Shown one piece after another: positions 15,654 through 26,420 of a stretch of DNA of 64,000 bases. The stretch spans positions 3,289,501-3,353,500 of the forward strand of contig NZ_JAPDFL010000001.1 in assembly GCF_025949695.1 (NCBI RefSeq). The letters run 5' to 3'. Numbering within the stretch: the stretch's first letter is position 1; each line of letters opens with the position of its first letter. The notes below the pieces were generated by a model. That model searched no databases, was not told where the DNA came from, and worked only from the letters and a program-made list of their open reading frames with translations. A program made the position numbers and the translations under genes. The DNA comes from Pararhodobacter zhoushanensis (lineage in GTDB: Bacteria > Pseudomonadota > Alphaproteobacteria > Rhodobacterales > Rhodobacteraceae).

Positions 15654-16958
15654 ATGGCAAACCTGACCTCTACTTTCGCCGGGATCAAATCCACCAACCC
15701 GTTCTGGCTGGCCTCGGCCCCGCCGACGGACAAGGAATACAACGTACGCCGCGCCTTTGAAGCGGGCTGGGGCGGCGTGGTGTGGAAGACGCTGGGCGAG
15801 GCCGGCCCGCCCGTCGTCAACGTGAACGGCCCGCGCTATGGCGCGATCTGGGGGGCGGACCGGCGGCTTCTGGGCCTTAACAACATCGAGCTGATCACCG
15901 ACCGGCCGCTGGAGGTGAACCTGCGCGAAATGAAGGCGGTGAAACGCGACTATCCGGACCGCGCGCTGATTGCCTCGCTGATGGTGCCCTGCGTCGAGGA
16001 GGCGTGGAAAGCGATCCTGCCTTTGGTCGAGGAAACCGGCGCGGACGGGATCGAGCTGAACTGCGGCTGCCCGCACGGGATGTCCGAGCGCGGCATGGGC
16101 GCGGCGGTGGGGCAGAACCCCGATCTGATCGAAATGATCACCCGCTGGTGCAAGCAGAACACGCGGATGCCGGTGATCGTGAAGCTGACGCCGAACATCA
16201 CCGATGTGCGCAAGCCCGCGCTGGCGGCCAAGAAGGGCGGCGCGGATGCGGTCAGCCTGATCAACACGATCAACTCGATCACCTCGGTCGATCTGGATGA
16301 CTTCTGCCCGGAACCGGCGATCGACGGCAAGGGCACGCATGGCGGCTATTGCGGCCCGGCGGTCAAGCCGATCGCGCTGAACATGGTGGCCGAGATCGCG
16401 CGCTCAGCCGATACGGCGGACCTGCCGATCAGCGGGATCGGCGGGATCACGACATGGCGCGATGCGGCGGAGTTTCTGTCGCTGGGGGCCGGGAATGTGC
16501 AGGTCTGCACGGCGGCGATGACTTATGGCTTTGGCATCATTAAGGAAATGACGGCGGGGTTGAGCCTGTGGATGGACCGCAAAGGGTTCACCGAGGTTGA
16601 GCAGGTGGTGGGTCGCGCGGTGCCGAACGTGACCGACTGGCAGTATCTGAACCTGAATTTCGTGACCAAAGCGAAGATCGACGCCGAGAAATGCATCGGC
16701 TGCGGGCGGTGCTTTGCGGCCTGCGAAGATACCAGCCATCAGGCGATCTGGCAGAAGCCGGACCGTGTGTTCGAAGTGAACGATGCAGAATGCGTGGCGT
16801 GCAACCTGTGTGTGAACGTCTGCCCGGTTGAGGATTGCATCACCATGGAGCGCGTGGCGCCCGGCAAGACGGACGAGCGCACCGGCAAGGTCGTGTCGGC
16901 CGAGCCGGGCAACTGGACGCAGCATCCCAACAACCCGATGGTTCCGGCGGCTGAATAA
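15654..16958 (+). CDS. preA: NAD-dependent dihydropyrimidine dehydrogenase subunit PreA
   Basis: PreA is the catalytic FMN subunit that reduces uracil and thymine to the 5,6-dihydro forms, the first step of the reductive pathway. The FMN barrel carries NCGCPHGMSERGMG at residues 136-149, where Cys139 aligns with the general-acid cysteine of mammalian dihydropyrimidine dehydrogenase. The C-terminal part holds two 4Fe-4S motifs (CIGCGRCFAAC and CVACNLCVNVCP). The length is 434 residues. Dihydropyrimidinase and beta-ureidopropionase, needed to finish the pathway, are not in this window. Confidence 0.95.
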   Translation: MANLTSTFAGIKSTNPFWLASAPPTDKEYNVRRAFEAGWGGVVWKTLGEAGPPVVNVNGPRYGAIWGADRRLLGLNNIELITDRPLEVNLREMKAVKRDYPDRALIASLMVPCVEEAWKAILPLVEETGADGIELNCGCPHGMSERGMGAAVGQNPDLIEMITRWCKQNTRMPVIVKLTPNITDVRKPALAAKKGGADAVSLINTINSITSVDLDDFCPEPAIDGKGTHGGYCGPAVKPIALNMVAEIARSADTADLPISGIGGITTWRDAAEFLSLGAGNVQVCTAAMTYGFGIIKEMTAGLSLWMDRKGFTEVEQVVGRAVPNVTDWQYLNLNFVTKAKIDAEKCIGCGRCFAACEDTSHQAIWQKPDRVFEVNDAECVACNLCVNVCPVEDCITMERVAPGKTDERTGKVVSAEPGNWTQHPNNPMVPAAE

Positions 16959-16976
16959 GCCAGCATGCGACATCAA

Positions 16977-17010
16977 GACCGGCGCGTATCCCCTTCGCGC
17001 CGGTCATTTT
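16977..17010 (+). terminator. Terminator after preA
   Basis: A 10-bp stem, GACCGGCGCG paired with CGCGCCGGTC, has a 9-base loop and is followed by ATTTT. It lies just downstream of the preA stop and ends the preT-GFA-preA operon. Confidence 0.8.
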
Positions 17011-17134
17011 CTTGCCGATTTCGGGGGTTAGAATGTCGTCTGTGCACGGTGCTGGTGGCGTGGGTGTCACGGAACCGGCACCGCTGGCGAAAGACCCGGT
17101 GACAACGGGATTAACTTGGATTTAGAGTGCCCCT

Positions 17135-17617
17135 ATGTTCATTCCTGATCTCGCCCCCGACCTGACCTTTCCGCGACTCGACCCGACGCAGGCTAATCTC
17201 GATTTTGCCTTTGCGGTGAAGCGGGCGGCGATGGAGCCGCATATCATCAAGAAATGGGCCTGGGACGAGGCACAGCAGCGTCAGATCCATGCCGAGCATT
17301 TTGCTGAAAAACCGTTCTTTGCCATAGCGTTGAAGGGAGAGCGTATCGGCACGGTATCGATGCAGTCGCAAGTCAGTTATGTGCGGTTTGGCGAGTTTTA
17401 CTTGCTGCCGGACCACCAATGCCACGGCATCGGCGCACGGGTTCTGGACCATTGTCTGAGCATAGCCGACGAGATGGACGTGCCTGTGCGGCTGGAATAT
17501 CTTCGCTGGAGCCCGGTTGGCAGCCTGTATTCCCGGCACGGGTTTATCGAGGCCGGACGCTCTGACCTGAACATATTCTTGCAGCGCCCCGCCAAATCTG
17601 TCCGCGAGTCGGCGTAG
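17135..17617 (+). CDS. GNAT family N-acetyltransferase
   Basis: This is a 160-residue single GNAT domain: acetyl-CoA pyrophosphate loop in DHQCHGIGARVLDHC (the Q/RxxGxG/A pattern as QCHGIGA), the beta-4 strand FGEFYLLP before it, and the C-terminal LYSRHGFIEAGRSD. The substrate is unknown. It follows the preA terminator and its own weak promoter region, so it is probably independent. It converges with the low-complexity protein gene at 17635. Confidence 0.85.
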   Translation: MFIPDLAPDLTFPRLDPTQANLDFAFAVKRAAMEPHIIKKWAWDEAQQRQIHAEHFAEKPFFAIALKGERIGTVSMQSQVSYVRFGEFYLLPDHQCHGIGARVLDHCLSIADEMDVPVRLEYLRWSPVGSLYSRHGFIEAGRSDLNIFLQRPAKSVRESA

Positions 17618-17634
17618 ACCCTGCGTTGTGACCT

Positions 17635-18086
17635 TCAGACTTTCTTGTCCAGCTGATGCGGCTCTTCGCTGAGGGTTGACGGCGCGCGGCTGACAGGTGG
17701 TTCCGGCGCTGAGGGTTCTGGGGTTTCGTCGGTGTCATCCGTGACGCTGGCTGCGTCGGTTTCGCCCTCAGGTTCGTCAACCTCGTCACCCGGTGGGGGG
17801 AAACGGATTGGGCAGGCGGTGCCTCTCTGACCGGGTCGGCAAGCCGGGTGCGAATATCTTGCAACACGTTGATTTCAAAAGCCGGCGGAGGCCCCACGGG
17901 CCGCTCGCGCGCGGTTTGGTTGCGCGGGGGTTCAGCCGGGGCGCGGCTGTCCACGGGCGCAGGCGCGCGTGCCGTTTCCACCGGGGTAGCGCGGGCAACC
18001 GCGCGATGACCCTGCGGTTGCCCGGTCAGGGGCAGGTCACGGGCCGGGGCGCTGCTGGGCGCGAGAGGGGACAGAACAGTGGTCAT
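17635..18086 (-). CDS. Conserved low-complexity protein, frame interrupted
   Basis: The protein starts MTTVLSPLAPSSAPARDLPL, continues with Pro/Ala/Arg-rich sequence and contains the conserved-looking stretch GPPPAFEINVLQDIRTRL. Read as is, the frame runs past the G6 run at 17795-17800 into a basic tail that collides with the GNAT gene. Inserting one base in that run gives an acidic tail (GDEVDEPEGETDAASVTDD onward) ending EEPHQLDKKV at a stop at 17635, about 150 residues in all. Small Pro-rich proteins of this type seem common in Rhodobacterales; the function is unknown. Confidence 0.5.
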
Positions 18087-18234
18087 GGCAAACCTCGATG
18101 CGTGTCGATGCCCTCACTCTATATATGGAGCCTTAAGCGTCTCTTAACGTCTCAAGTTTTAACGAAAGAAACCCCGGCGCGTTGGGAACGCGGACGCCAA
18201 GGCGACAGCCCTGCCCGCCCCCCACCCGCGCAGC

Positions 18235-18264
18235 AAAAAGGCGCGACCCCGAAGGATCGCGCCT
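18235..18264 (-). terminator. Terminator after eno
   Basis: On the minus strand GGCGCGATCC-TTCG-GGGTCGCGCC forms a 10-bp stem with one G-T pair and a UUCG tetraloop, followed by TTTTT. It lies about 20 bases beyond the eno stop. Confidence 0.9.
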
Positions 18265-18285
18265 GATCTGACTGCGTCTGAACCC

Positions 18286-19593
<1,308 letters not shown>

Positions 19594-19668
19594 CTATACT
19601 GCGCGGGACCCGGCGTTGAAAGGCCCGCCCGCGCGCGTTATCGCCACCGTTAGCGCCTGTGCCGCCGC

Positions 19669-20535
19669 TTAACGCTCACGCAGGCGCAGATTGCGCATCA
19701 GCGTGTAGAACCCGGCCACCACGATCAGCCCTGCCCCCGCCAGCGTCATCGCGTCGGGCCGCTCGCCAAACAGCGTCACCCCGATGATCATGGCGAAGAC
19801 CAGACGCGCATAGCGAAACGGCGTTGTCGCGCCCAGATTGCCCGCCCGGGTGGCCAGCACCAGCGCGGCATAGGCCAGAATGCCACTGATGGCGGTGCCG
19901 AGCATGAACACGGCTTCCAGCGCATTGGGCATCACCGGCGCATCGCCGGTGATGGCCAGCAGCATCAGACCGCCGGGCACCCCGGTCAGAAACCCCCAGC
20001 CCGAGATCTTGAAGGTGGAGATGTCGCGCGGCACCGAGGGCGTGACCAGATCGCGCCCGGTCAGAAAGACGACGGCCAGCAGCGGGATCAGGACCAGCAC
20101 GTCGAACCCGGCCATGCCCGGGCGCACGATCATCAGCACGCCGACAAAGCCGACAAGGATCGCGCTCCAGCGCCGCCAACCGACTGATTCACCTAGGAAA
20201 AGCGCCGCGCCCAGCGTCACGGTCAGCGGCACGGCCTGCAGGATCGAAGACACCACGCTGAGCGGCACAATCGCCACGCCCAGCACCATGGTCATCACGG
20301 CGCCCGTCTCGAACAGGTTGCGCCACAGCACTGCACCCTTGAGCGCGCGCAGATCCATCAGCCGCCCGCCCTCGCGCCGGACCATCAGGCCGAACACCAG
20401 CCCGCCGATCAGCCCCAGCGCGATGGCGATTTCGCCAGCCGGGATGCGCTGTGCCAAGGTTTTGATGAAGGCGTCTTCGATGGCGAAGCCTGCCATAGCG
20501 GCCACCATCAGGATCGGACCACGCACGCTGCTCAT
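19669..20535 (-). CDS. DMT-superfamily (EamA) transporter
   Basis: This is an inner-membrane protein of about 288 residues with ten predicted helices in two EamA repeats (roughly residues 5-140 and 147-280). EamA proteins export amino acids or other small metabolites; the substrate cannot be read. ATG 20535 is preferred because AAGGAG lies 7 bases upstream. It is divergent from a second DMT gene at 20668. Confidence 0.88.
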   Translation of the reverse strand: MSSVRGPILMVAAMAGFAIEDAFIKTLAQRIPAGEIAIALGLIGGLVFGLMVRREGGRLMDLRALKGAVLWRNLFETGAVMTMVLGVAIVPLSVVSSILQAVPLTVTLGAALFLGESVGWRRWSAILVGFVGVLMIVRPGMAGFDVLVLIPLLAVVFLTGRDLVTPSVPRDISTFKISGWGFLTGVPGGLMLLAITGDAPVMPNALEAVFMLGTAISGILAYAALVLATRAGNLGATTPFRYARLVFAMIIGVTLFGERPDAMTLAGAGLIVVAGFYTLMRNLRLRER

Positions 20536-20667
20536 CGCCACACTCCTTGATTGTCCCGGTCACAAAGCGGGCAAGGCGCCCTGCCGGAAGGCGCGCCAAA
20601 CAGGGGTTGACCCCGGCCGCCGCCACGGGTTCACTCGCACACTCATTTCACAGGTTCAAGATCCCCT

Positions 20668-21558
20668 ATGTCCTCTGCCCCGCGCCGCCCGCTCGATCCG
20701 ACCGGGTTCTGGCTTATGTTCGGTCTCGCGCTGCTGTTCGGCGCCAATAATCTCATGATCAAGCTGGGCAACGAAGGGTTGCAGCCGGTGTTCTTTGCCG
20801 GGGTGCGCTCGGTCATCGGCACGGGCGCGCTGGCGCTGTGGATGGCGTGGCGCAAGATCCCGGTGCGGCTGGACCTGTGGCGCGCCGGGCTGGTGATGGG
20901 GCTGTTGTTCAGCGCCGAGTTCATGCTGCTGTTCATCGCGCTCGACAACACCAGCGTCGTGCGCGCCTCGTCGCTGTTCTACGCCATGCCGATCTGGCTG
21001 GCACTGGCGGCGCATTTCCTGTTCCCGGGCGAACGGCTGACCGGCCCGCGTGCCTTGGGCTTTGCGCTGGGGTTCTCGGGTGTCGTGCTGACGCTGGCGG
21101 GCCGCGCCGGGGGCTTGGGGGACGGCAGCATCGCCGGCGATCTGGCGGCGATCTTCGCGGGCGTTTCCTGGGCGGCCATCGTGGTGGTGTCACGCAAGAC
21201 TACGCTGGGCAACACCCCGGCCGAGACGCAGATCCTGTGGCAAACGGTTGTTTCGGCGGTCCTGCTCTGCGCGCTTGCCCCGCTCTATGGCGGCCCCTTG
21301 GTGCGCGATTTCGACAGCTTTCAGGCGATCATGCTGGTCGTGCAAGCGCTCGGCGTGGTCTGCGTCGGCTTTGTCACCTGGTTCTGGCTCCTTGGCCGCT
21401 ATCAGGCGTCGACGCTGGCCAGCTTCAGCTTCCTGACCCCGGCGCTGAGCGCGCTGCTGGGCTGGCTGGTCCTCGACGAGCCCGTCGCGGCCACCACCCC
21501 CATCGCCATCGCCTTGCTGATCACCGGCCTGATGCTGATCAACCGCCACCGCGCCTGA
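20668..21558 (+). CDS. DMT-superfamily (EamA) transporter
   Basis: The protein has 296 residues and ten hydrophobic segments in two EamA repeats. It begins RRPLDPTGFWLMFGLALLFG and contains FVTWFWLLGRYQASTLASFS and the C-terminal LLGWLVLDEP typical of drug/metabolite exporters. It is not closely similar to the divergent paralogue at 19669, so this is a pair of family members and not a fresh duplication. The substrate is unknown. It is followed by a gene-end palindromic repeat. Confidence 0.88.
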   Translation: MSSAPRRPLDPTGFWLMFGLALLFGANNLMIKLGNEGLQPVFFAGVRSVIGTGALALWMAWRKIPVRLDLWRAGLVMGLLFSAEFMLLFIALDNTSVVRASSLFYAMPIWLALAAHFLFPGERLTGPRALGFALGFSGVVLTLAGRAGGLGDGSIAGDLAAIFAGVSWAAIVVVSRKTTLGNTPAETQILWQTVVSAVLLCALAPLYGGPLVRDFDSFQAIMLVVQALGVVCVGFVTWFWLLGRYQASTLASFSFLTPALSALLGWLVLDEPVAATTPIAIALLITGLMLINRHRA

Positions 21559-21560
21559 GC

Positions 21561-21651
21561 CATTTTCTGTCTAAAAATATCCACGGGGGGATTTTCAAGG
21601 GGGCGCGTGCGTCCCCCTTGAAGCGGGGGCCCGGGGGCGGCAGCCCCCCGC
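21561..21651. repeat. Gene-end palindromic repeat, copy 3 (inverted partner of 13636-13727)
   Basis: This is the near-identical reverse complement of the 13.6-kb copy, placed between the convergent DMT and aroB genes. It contains AAATATCCACGGGGGG and the CTTCAAGGGGG palindrome followed by a GGGGGC/GCCCCC stem. It is likely to act as a bidirectional terminator. Confidence 0.8.
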
Positions 21652-21686
21652 CTTAACAGTAAACGTGGGGCGACAGCCCCCGGCAC

Positions 21687-22808
21687 CTAGAGCGCCAGAG
21701 CCTCGTCCAGCAGCGCCTCCAGCGCCGCCTTTGGCACATCGGCGGTGACAAAACTCTCGCCAATCCCGCGCGCCAGAATGAAACGCATGGTGCCGTCCTG
21801 CACCTTCTTGTCCTGCGCCATCAGCGCGATCAGCGCGTCGCGGCCCGGCAGATCGCCCGGAATATCCGACAGCCGCCGCTTCATGCCCATGCGGGCCAGA
21901 TGCTCGGCCACCCGCTCGGGCGCTTCTTGTGAACACAGACCCAGTCGCGCCGACAGATCGAAGGCCAAAAGGCAACCGATCGCCACACCCTCGCCATGCA
22001 GCAGCCGGTCCGAAAACCCCGTCGCCGCTTCCAGCGCATGGCCGAACGTGTGGCCCAGATTGAGCAGCGCGCGGTCGCCCTGCTCGGTCTCGTCGCGCTC
22101 GACGATATCGGCCTTCATCCGCACCGCGTGGCGCACCGCCTGCTGGCGCAGCGCCTTGTCGCCCGCGGCCATGGCGGGCGCGTTGGTGTCGAGCCAGTCA
22201 AAGAACCCGGCATCCCCCAGCAGCCCGTATTTCACCACCTCGCCATAGCCCGCCAGAAAATCCCGGCCCGGCAGGCTGTCGAGCGCATCAATATCGGCCA
22301 GCACCAGCGCGGGCTGGTGGAACGCGCCGATCAGGTTCTTGCCCCGCGGCGAGTTGATGCCGGTCTTGCCCCCGACCGAGCTGTCAACCTGCGCCAGCAG
22401 CGAGGTCGGGATCTGCACGAAGCGCACGCCCCGGCGCAGCACGGCAGCGGCAAAGCCGACCAGATCGCCGATCACCCCACCGCCCAGCGCGATGACGATA
22501 TCCCCGCGCTCGACTTTCTGCTCCAGCAGCCATTCCACCGTCTGTTGCAGATACGGCCAGCTCTTGGTGCCTTCCCCGGCGGGCAGGATCAAAACCTCGC
22601 TGGTGATGCCGTCGGCCGAAAGCCCGGCGCGCAGACGGTCCAGCTGGCAGGCGGCGACGGTTTCTTCGGTGACCACGGCCACACGCGGACGGCGCAACAG
22701 CGGCGCAATCTCGGCCCCGGCGCGCGCGATCAGCCCGCGTCCGACGCGCACGGTGTAGGACCGCGCGCCCAGATTGACGGCGACATCTTCGATCGGGGCG
22801 GTGGTCAT
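21687..22808 (-). CDS. aroB: 3-dehydroquinate synthase
   Basis: AroB cyclises DAHP to 3-dehydroquinate, the second step of the shikimate pathway. It has 373 residues; NAD-binding is seen in ALGGGVIGDLVGFAAAVLRR, and the metal/active-site segments LNLGHTFGHALEA and LLHGEGVAIG are present. The start at 22808 overlaps the aroK stop by four bases, so the two are translationally coupled. Confidence 0.96.
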   Translation of the reverse strand: MTTAPIEDVAVNLGARSYTVRVGRGLIARAGAEIAPLLRRPRVAVVTEETVAACQLDRLRAGLSADGITSEVLILPAGEGTKSWPYLQQTVEWLLEQKVERGDIVIALGGGVIGDLVGFAAAVLRRGVRFVQIPTSLLAQVDSSVGGKTGINSPRGKNLIGAFHQPALVLADIDALDSLPGRDFLAGYGEVVKYGLLGDAGFFDWLDTNAPAMAAGDKALRQQAVRHAVRMKADIVERDETEQGDRALLNLGHTFGHALEAATGFSDRLLHGEGVAIGCLLAFDLSARLGLCSQEAPERVAEHLARMGMKRRLSDIPGDLPGRDALIALMAQDKKVQDGTMRFILARGIGESFVTADVPKAALEALLDEALAL

Positions 22809-23365
22809 GCGGGGGGACTTTCAAGCTTTTCCAGCACATCGGGACGCTCGGCCAGTGCCTCGACTACCTTCAGGGCCGTGGTTTCAATGGCATAGTCTGC
22901 CGTCGTGGCGACGATCAGATCCGCCTGCGCATAGGACGGCTCGCGCGCGCGCATCAGATCGGCCAGCGTCTGGCGCGGGTTCGGTGTGCGCAGCAAGGGC
23001 CGCGTGTCCTTGCGTTTGACCCGGCTCCAGAGCGTGTCGAGATCGGCTTTCAGCCAGACCGACACGCCCAGTTCCGACACTTTCTCACGCGTATCGGCGC
23101 GCAGGAACGCGCCGCCGCCGACCGAGAGCACGCAGGGTTCGCCCTCGATCAGGCGGGCGATGACGCGGGCTTCCTTGTCGCGAAAGAAGGCCTCGCCGTC
23201 GCGCGAAAAGATTTCCGCGATCGTGGCATTGGCGGCACGCTCGATCTCGGCGTCCGAATCAACGAAGGGCACACCCAGCACATGGGCCAATTCCTTGCCC
23301 ACGGCGGATTTTCCCGCCCCCATCATCCCGACCATCATGACGGTCTTGTGCAACCTCGGCTTCAT
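22805..23365 (-). CDS. aroK: Shikimate kinase
   Basis: AroK phosphorylates shikimate at the 3-hydroxyl. The P-loop GMMGAGKS is at residues 13-20, the substrate-binding DSDAEIE follows, the GGG motif is in VLSVGGGAFL, and the lid is around KRKDTRPLLRTPNPR. It has 186 residues from ATG 23365; a TTG one codon upstream is less likely. It leads the aroK-aroB operon and is divergent from the xerD block, the arrangement I expect in Rhodobacterales. Confidence 0.95.
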   Translation of the reverse strand: MKPRLHKTVMMVGMMGAGKSAVGKELAHVLGVPFVDSDAEIERAANATIAEIFSRDGEAFFRDKEARVIARLIEGEPCVLSVGGGAFLRADTREKVSELGVSVWLKADLDTLWSRVKRKDTRPLLRTPNPRQTLADLMRAREPSYAQADLIVATTADYAIETTALKVVEALAERPDVLEKLESPPA

Positions 23366-23505
23366 CAAAACACCCGGCCCACTTCACATGCAGGCGATTT
23401 TTCGCTTTGTCCCCCTGAATGGCGTGAACTTGCCCAGAGTTCCAGTTATAAATCGGCAAACAACCGGCAGCAGATTGCCGAACCGATGTGAGGATCGAGC
23501 CCCCT

Positions 23506-23670
23506 ATGCCCCGATATGACGACCGCCCCGGTTTTTTTGGCTACCTGTTCAGGCTGGTGCTGATTCTGGTGCTGGTGGGTGGGCTTGGCTTTGTTGCCTT
23601 TGCCTATTTCGGCGATCTTGGTCGCCCCCCCGAGCCGCGCAGCTTGCCGGTCGATCTGCAGCTGGGTTGA
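23506..23670 (+). CDS. Small single-pass membrane protein upstream of xerD
   Basis: The product has 54 residues: a short charged N-terminus (MPRYDDRPG), one hydrophobic helix (LFRLVLILVLVGGLGFVAF) and a Pro-rich tail. The function is unknown. Start 23506 fits a weak GAGG site upstream. The gene ends five bases before the next one, so it is the first gene of an operon with the exported protein and xerD. Confidence 0.7.
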   Translation: MPRYDDRPGFFGYLFRLVLILVLVGGLGFVAFAYFGDLGRPPEPRSLPVDLQLG

Positions 23671-23675
23671 CCCAT

Positions 23676-25261
23676 ATGGTCGCGCGCCGCTTTTCCACCG
23701 ATTCGCTGCGCACCGTGTTTGTGGTGCTTGGCCTTGGGATGCTTCCCGGCAGTGTTCTGGCGCAAAATCCCAGCCCCTTGTCCGCCATCGACTGGTTACA
23801 GACACGCGGCGGGGTCGAGATGCCCGGCGCCTATCCGATCACCCCACCCGTGGCCAGCAGCGTGGGCGGCAGCACGGGCATTTCCGTGCGCGCGCTGGAT
23901 GCCCTGCGTCCCGAGGCGGTGGGCCTGTACCCCGCCGCCCGGGTCGGCTTGCCCGCCGCGCTCTGGGGGACGACCCCGGCGCGGGCGCTGTCGGATCTGA
24001 TTGCCGATCTGCCCGCCGACATGCTGCCGTCGTTGCGCGATCTGTCGCTGCGCCTGCTGCTGGCCGAGTTCAACGCCCCCTGCCCGGCACCGAGCCGTCG
24101 CCGGTGCCCGATTTCCTGCTGACCCGCATCGACAAGCTGATCGAATTCGGCGCGTTGGACCAAGCGGCGGCGGTGCTCGATACGCTGGATTCGGATGCGC
24201 CCGTGCTGCGGCTGCGCCGCTTTGACATCGGCCTGTTGCTGGGTGACGAACACACCGCCTGCCAGCCCGTCTTGCGCGAAGAGCCCCCCGTGGGCGATGC
24301 CGCCGCGCTGATCTTCTGCATGGCCCGCGCCGGGCAATGGCAGGAAGCATCGGCGCTGCTGGATGCGGCAGCGGAAGAAAACCGGGTCGCGCCCTATCTG
24401 GCTGAATTGCTGCAACATTTCCTTGACGGCGACGAAACGCTGCCCGGGGCCTCGACCCTGTTGCCCCCGCCCCCCGGCACGCCCGATCCCCTGACATGGC
24501 GTCTGCGAGAGGCTGTCGGCGACGGCCTGCCAACGCTTGGCCTGCCGGTCTCGTACGCCCATGCCGACCTGCGCGGCACCCAAGGCTGGCGCGCGCAGAT
24601 CGAAGCCGCCGAGCGGCTGGTGCGCGCCGGGGCGCTGTCGCCCAACCGGCTGCTGGGGCTTTACACCGAGCGGCGCGCGGCGGCCTCGGGCGGGATCTGG
24701 GAGCGGGTGCGCGTGGTTCAGCGGCTTGATACCGCCCTGCGCAACGCGGATGCGGCGGCGACAAGTGCTGCCTTGATCGACGCCTGGCCGCAGATTCAGG
24801 CCGGTGAGCTGGAGGTGCCGCTGGCCAGCCTCTATGCACAGCCGTTGGGACAGATCGGCCTGACCGGCGAGGCGCGCGCGATTGCCTACCGCATGGGCCT
24901 GTTGTCCGAAGCCTATGAGACCGTCGCCCTGGGGCTACCCGCGGGCGCAGATGCTGAAGAGCGTTTCCTTGCTGCCGTTGCGCGCGGTCTGGACCCGGCG
25001 CAAGCGGGCGCGATGCGCGGCGAACTGGCCGCCGCCGTGGCGCTGGCCTTCGGGCCCGAGCCACCCCTGCCCGAGGGCATGGCCGAGCGGCTGGCAGAGG
25101 GGCGGCTGGGCGAAGAAATGCTGCGCATTCTGATGCAACTGGGCGGACCGGGCGATCCGCGCGTGCTGGCCGAGGGGCTGGGCGGCTTGCGCGCGCTGGG
25201 GCTGGAAGACATCGCCCGGCGCACGGCGCTGGAAAGCCTGTTGCTGGAGCGCCGGGGCTGA
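23676..25261 (+). CDS. Hypothetical exported protein upstream of xerD, frame interrupted
   Basis: A signal peptide (TVFVVLGLGMLPGSVLAQN) is followed by an Ala/Leu-rich helical protein of about 528 residues that looks like tandem helical repeats ([25 protein letters not shown] and similar), possibly TPR-like. The first frame stops at 24122; the rest reads in another frame to 25261. Adding one C to the C5 run at 24076-24080 gives a continuous NAPLPGTEPSPVPDFLL. The stop overlaps the xerD start by one base. The role is unknown; periplasmic location is inferred. Confidence 0.7.
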
Positions 25262-26196
25262 TGGCCCTGAGCGACGACAACCGCCAGATTTCCACGTTTC
25301 TTGAGGCCATCGCCGCCGAAAACGGTGCCGCGCGCAACACGCTGCTGGCCTATGGGCGCGATCTGGCCCATGCGGCCGAGTGGCTGTCGGGGCATGGCAG
25401 TGCGCTGGACAGCGCCGGGCGCGATCAGATCGAGGGGTATCTGGTCTCGCTCGATGCCGAGGGCCTGTCGCGGGCCACGCGCGCACGGCGCCTGTCGTCG
25501 CTCAAGCAATACTACCGGTTCGCCTATGACGAAGGGTGGCGCACAGACAATCCGGTCTTGCGCATTGACGGGCCGGGGCGCAGCCAGAAACTGCCGGGCA
25601 CGCTGACCGAAGACGAGGTGTCACGCCTGCTTGACGCCGCGCGCGACCACGGTCGCGACGCGGGCGAGCGGGCACGCAATGCCTGTCTGTTCGAGCTGCT
25701 CTATGCCACCGGCCTGCGGGTCAGCGAATTGGTGACGCTGCCGCAAGCCGCCCTGCGCGGCGCGCCCGAGATGCTGATGGTGCGCGGCAAGGGCAACAAG
25801 GACCGGCTGGTGCCACTGTCCGACCCGGCGCGCGCGTCGGTGGCGATCTGGCTGGCGCACCGCGACCGGGACGAGGATCTGGCGCGCAAGAAGGGGGTGC
25901 CGCCCTCGCGCTTTCTGTTCCCGGCGCGCGGGGCCGAAGGGCATCTGAGCCGCGTGCGCTTTCACACCATCGTCAAACAGGTCGCCGCCCGCGCCGGGCT
26001 GGACCCGGAACGCGTCAGCCCCCACGTGCTGCGCCATGCCTTCGCGACGCACCTGCTGGCGGGCGGTGCCGATCTGCGGGTGATCCAGACACTGCTGGGC
26101 CATGCCGATCTGGGCACGACCGAGATTTACACCCATGTGCTGGATGAACGCCTGCGGCAGCTGGTGATGGATCACCACCCGCTGGCACGGCGCTGA
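25261..26196 (+). CDS. xerD: Tyrosine recombinase XerD
   Basis: With XerC, XerD resolves chromosome dimers at dif. The 311-residue protein has an N-terminal SAM-like core-binding domain (about 1-100) and a catalytic domain with Arg153 (TGLRVSEL), Lys177 (RGKGNKDR), His255 and Arg258 (HVLRHAFATH), His281 (LGHADLGT) and nucleophile Tyr290 (TTEIYTH). It is the third gene of an operon, with a TGATG overlap to the previous gene. Its position beside housekeeping genes supports XerD and not a phage integrase. Confidence 0.93.
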   Translation: MALSDDNRQISTFLEAIAAENGAARNTLLAYGRDLAHAAEWLSGHGSALDSAGRDQIEGYLVSLDAEGLSRATRARRLSSLKQYYRFAYDEGWRTDNPVLRIDGPGRSQKLPGTLTEDEVSRLLDAARDHGRDAGERARNACLFELLYATGLRVSELVTLPQAALRGAPEMLMVRGKGNKDRLVPLSDPARASVAIWLAHRDRDEDLARKKGVPPSRFLFPARGAEGHLSRVRFHTIVKQVAARAGLDPERVSPHVLRHAFATHLLAGGADLRVIQTLLGHADLGTTEIYTHVLDERLRQLVMDHHPLARR

Positions 26197-26420
26197 GGGC
26201 GTTCAGGGCAGAGCGCTATCCCGTGACACCAGCATGCGGCGTCGACATCGCCACGGCGAAGGCGGGCCAAGAGTGCGCCCGAGGACAGCAGACGCGCCGC
26301 CGGAACCAGCAGCGCGCGCAGCGGCCCTGTCTGTGCGCTTTCGTCAACGCACCAACCAGCGCAGAAACAGCGCGACTACCGATAACGGCACCGCCCCCGC
26401 CTGTCTGATATCCGTGCGGC
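26197..26420. other. Short intergenic region between convergent genes
   Basis: These 224 bases lie between convergent xerD and the CLC gene. On the minus strand a short frame reads GAVPLSVVALFLRWLVR and then stops, which could be the worn-out C-terminus of a membrane protein, but it has no start and no recognisable family. No terminator of canonical form was seen. Confidence 0.35.

Noticed and set aside
25261..26196. Phage or island integrase
   Set aside because: All XerD residues are present and the gene is the last of a conserved housekeeping-type operon opposite aroK-aroB.
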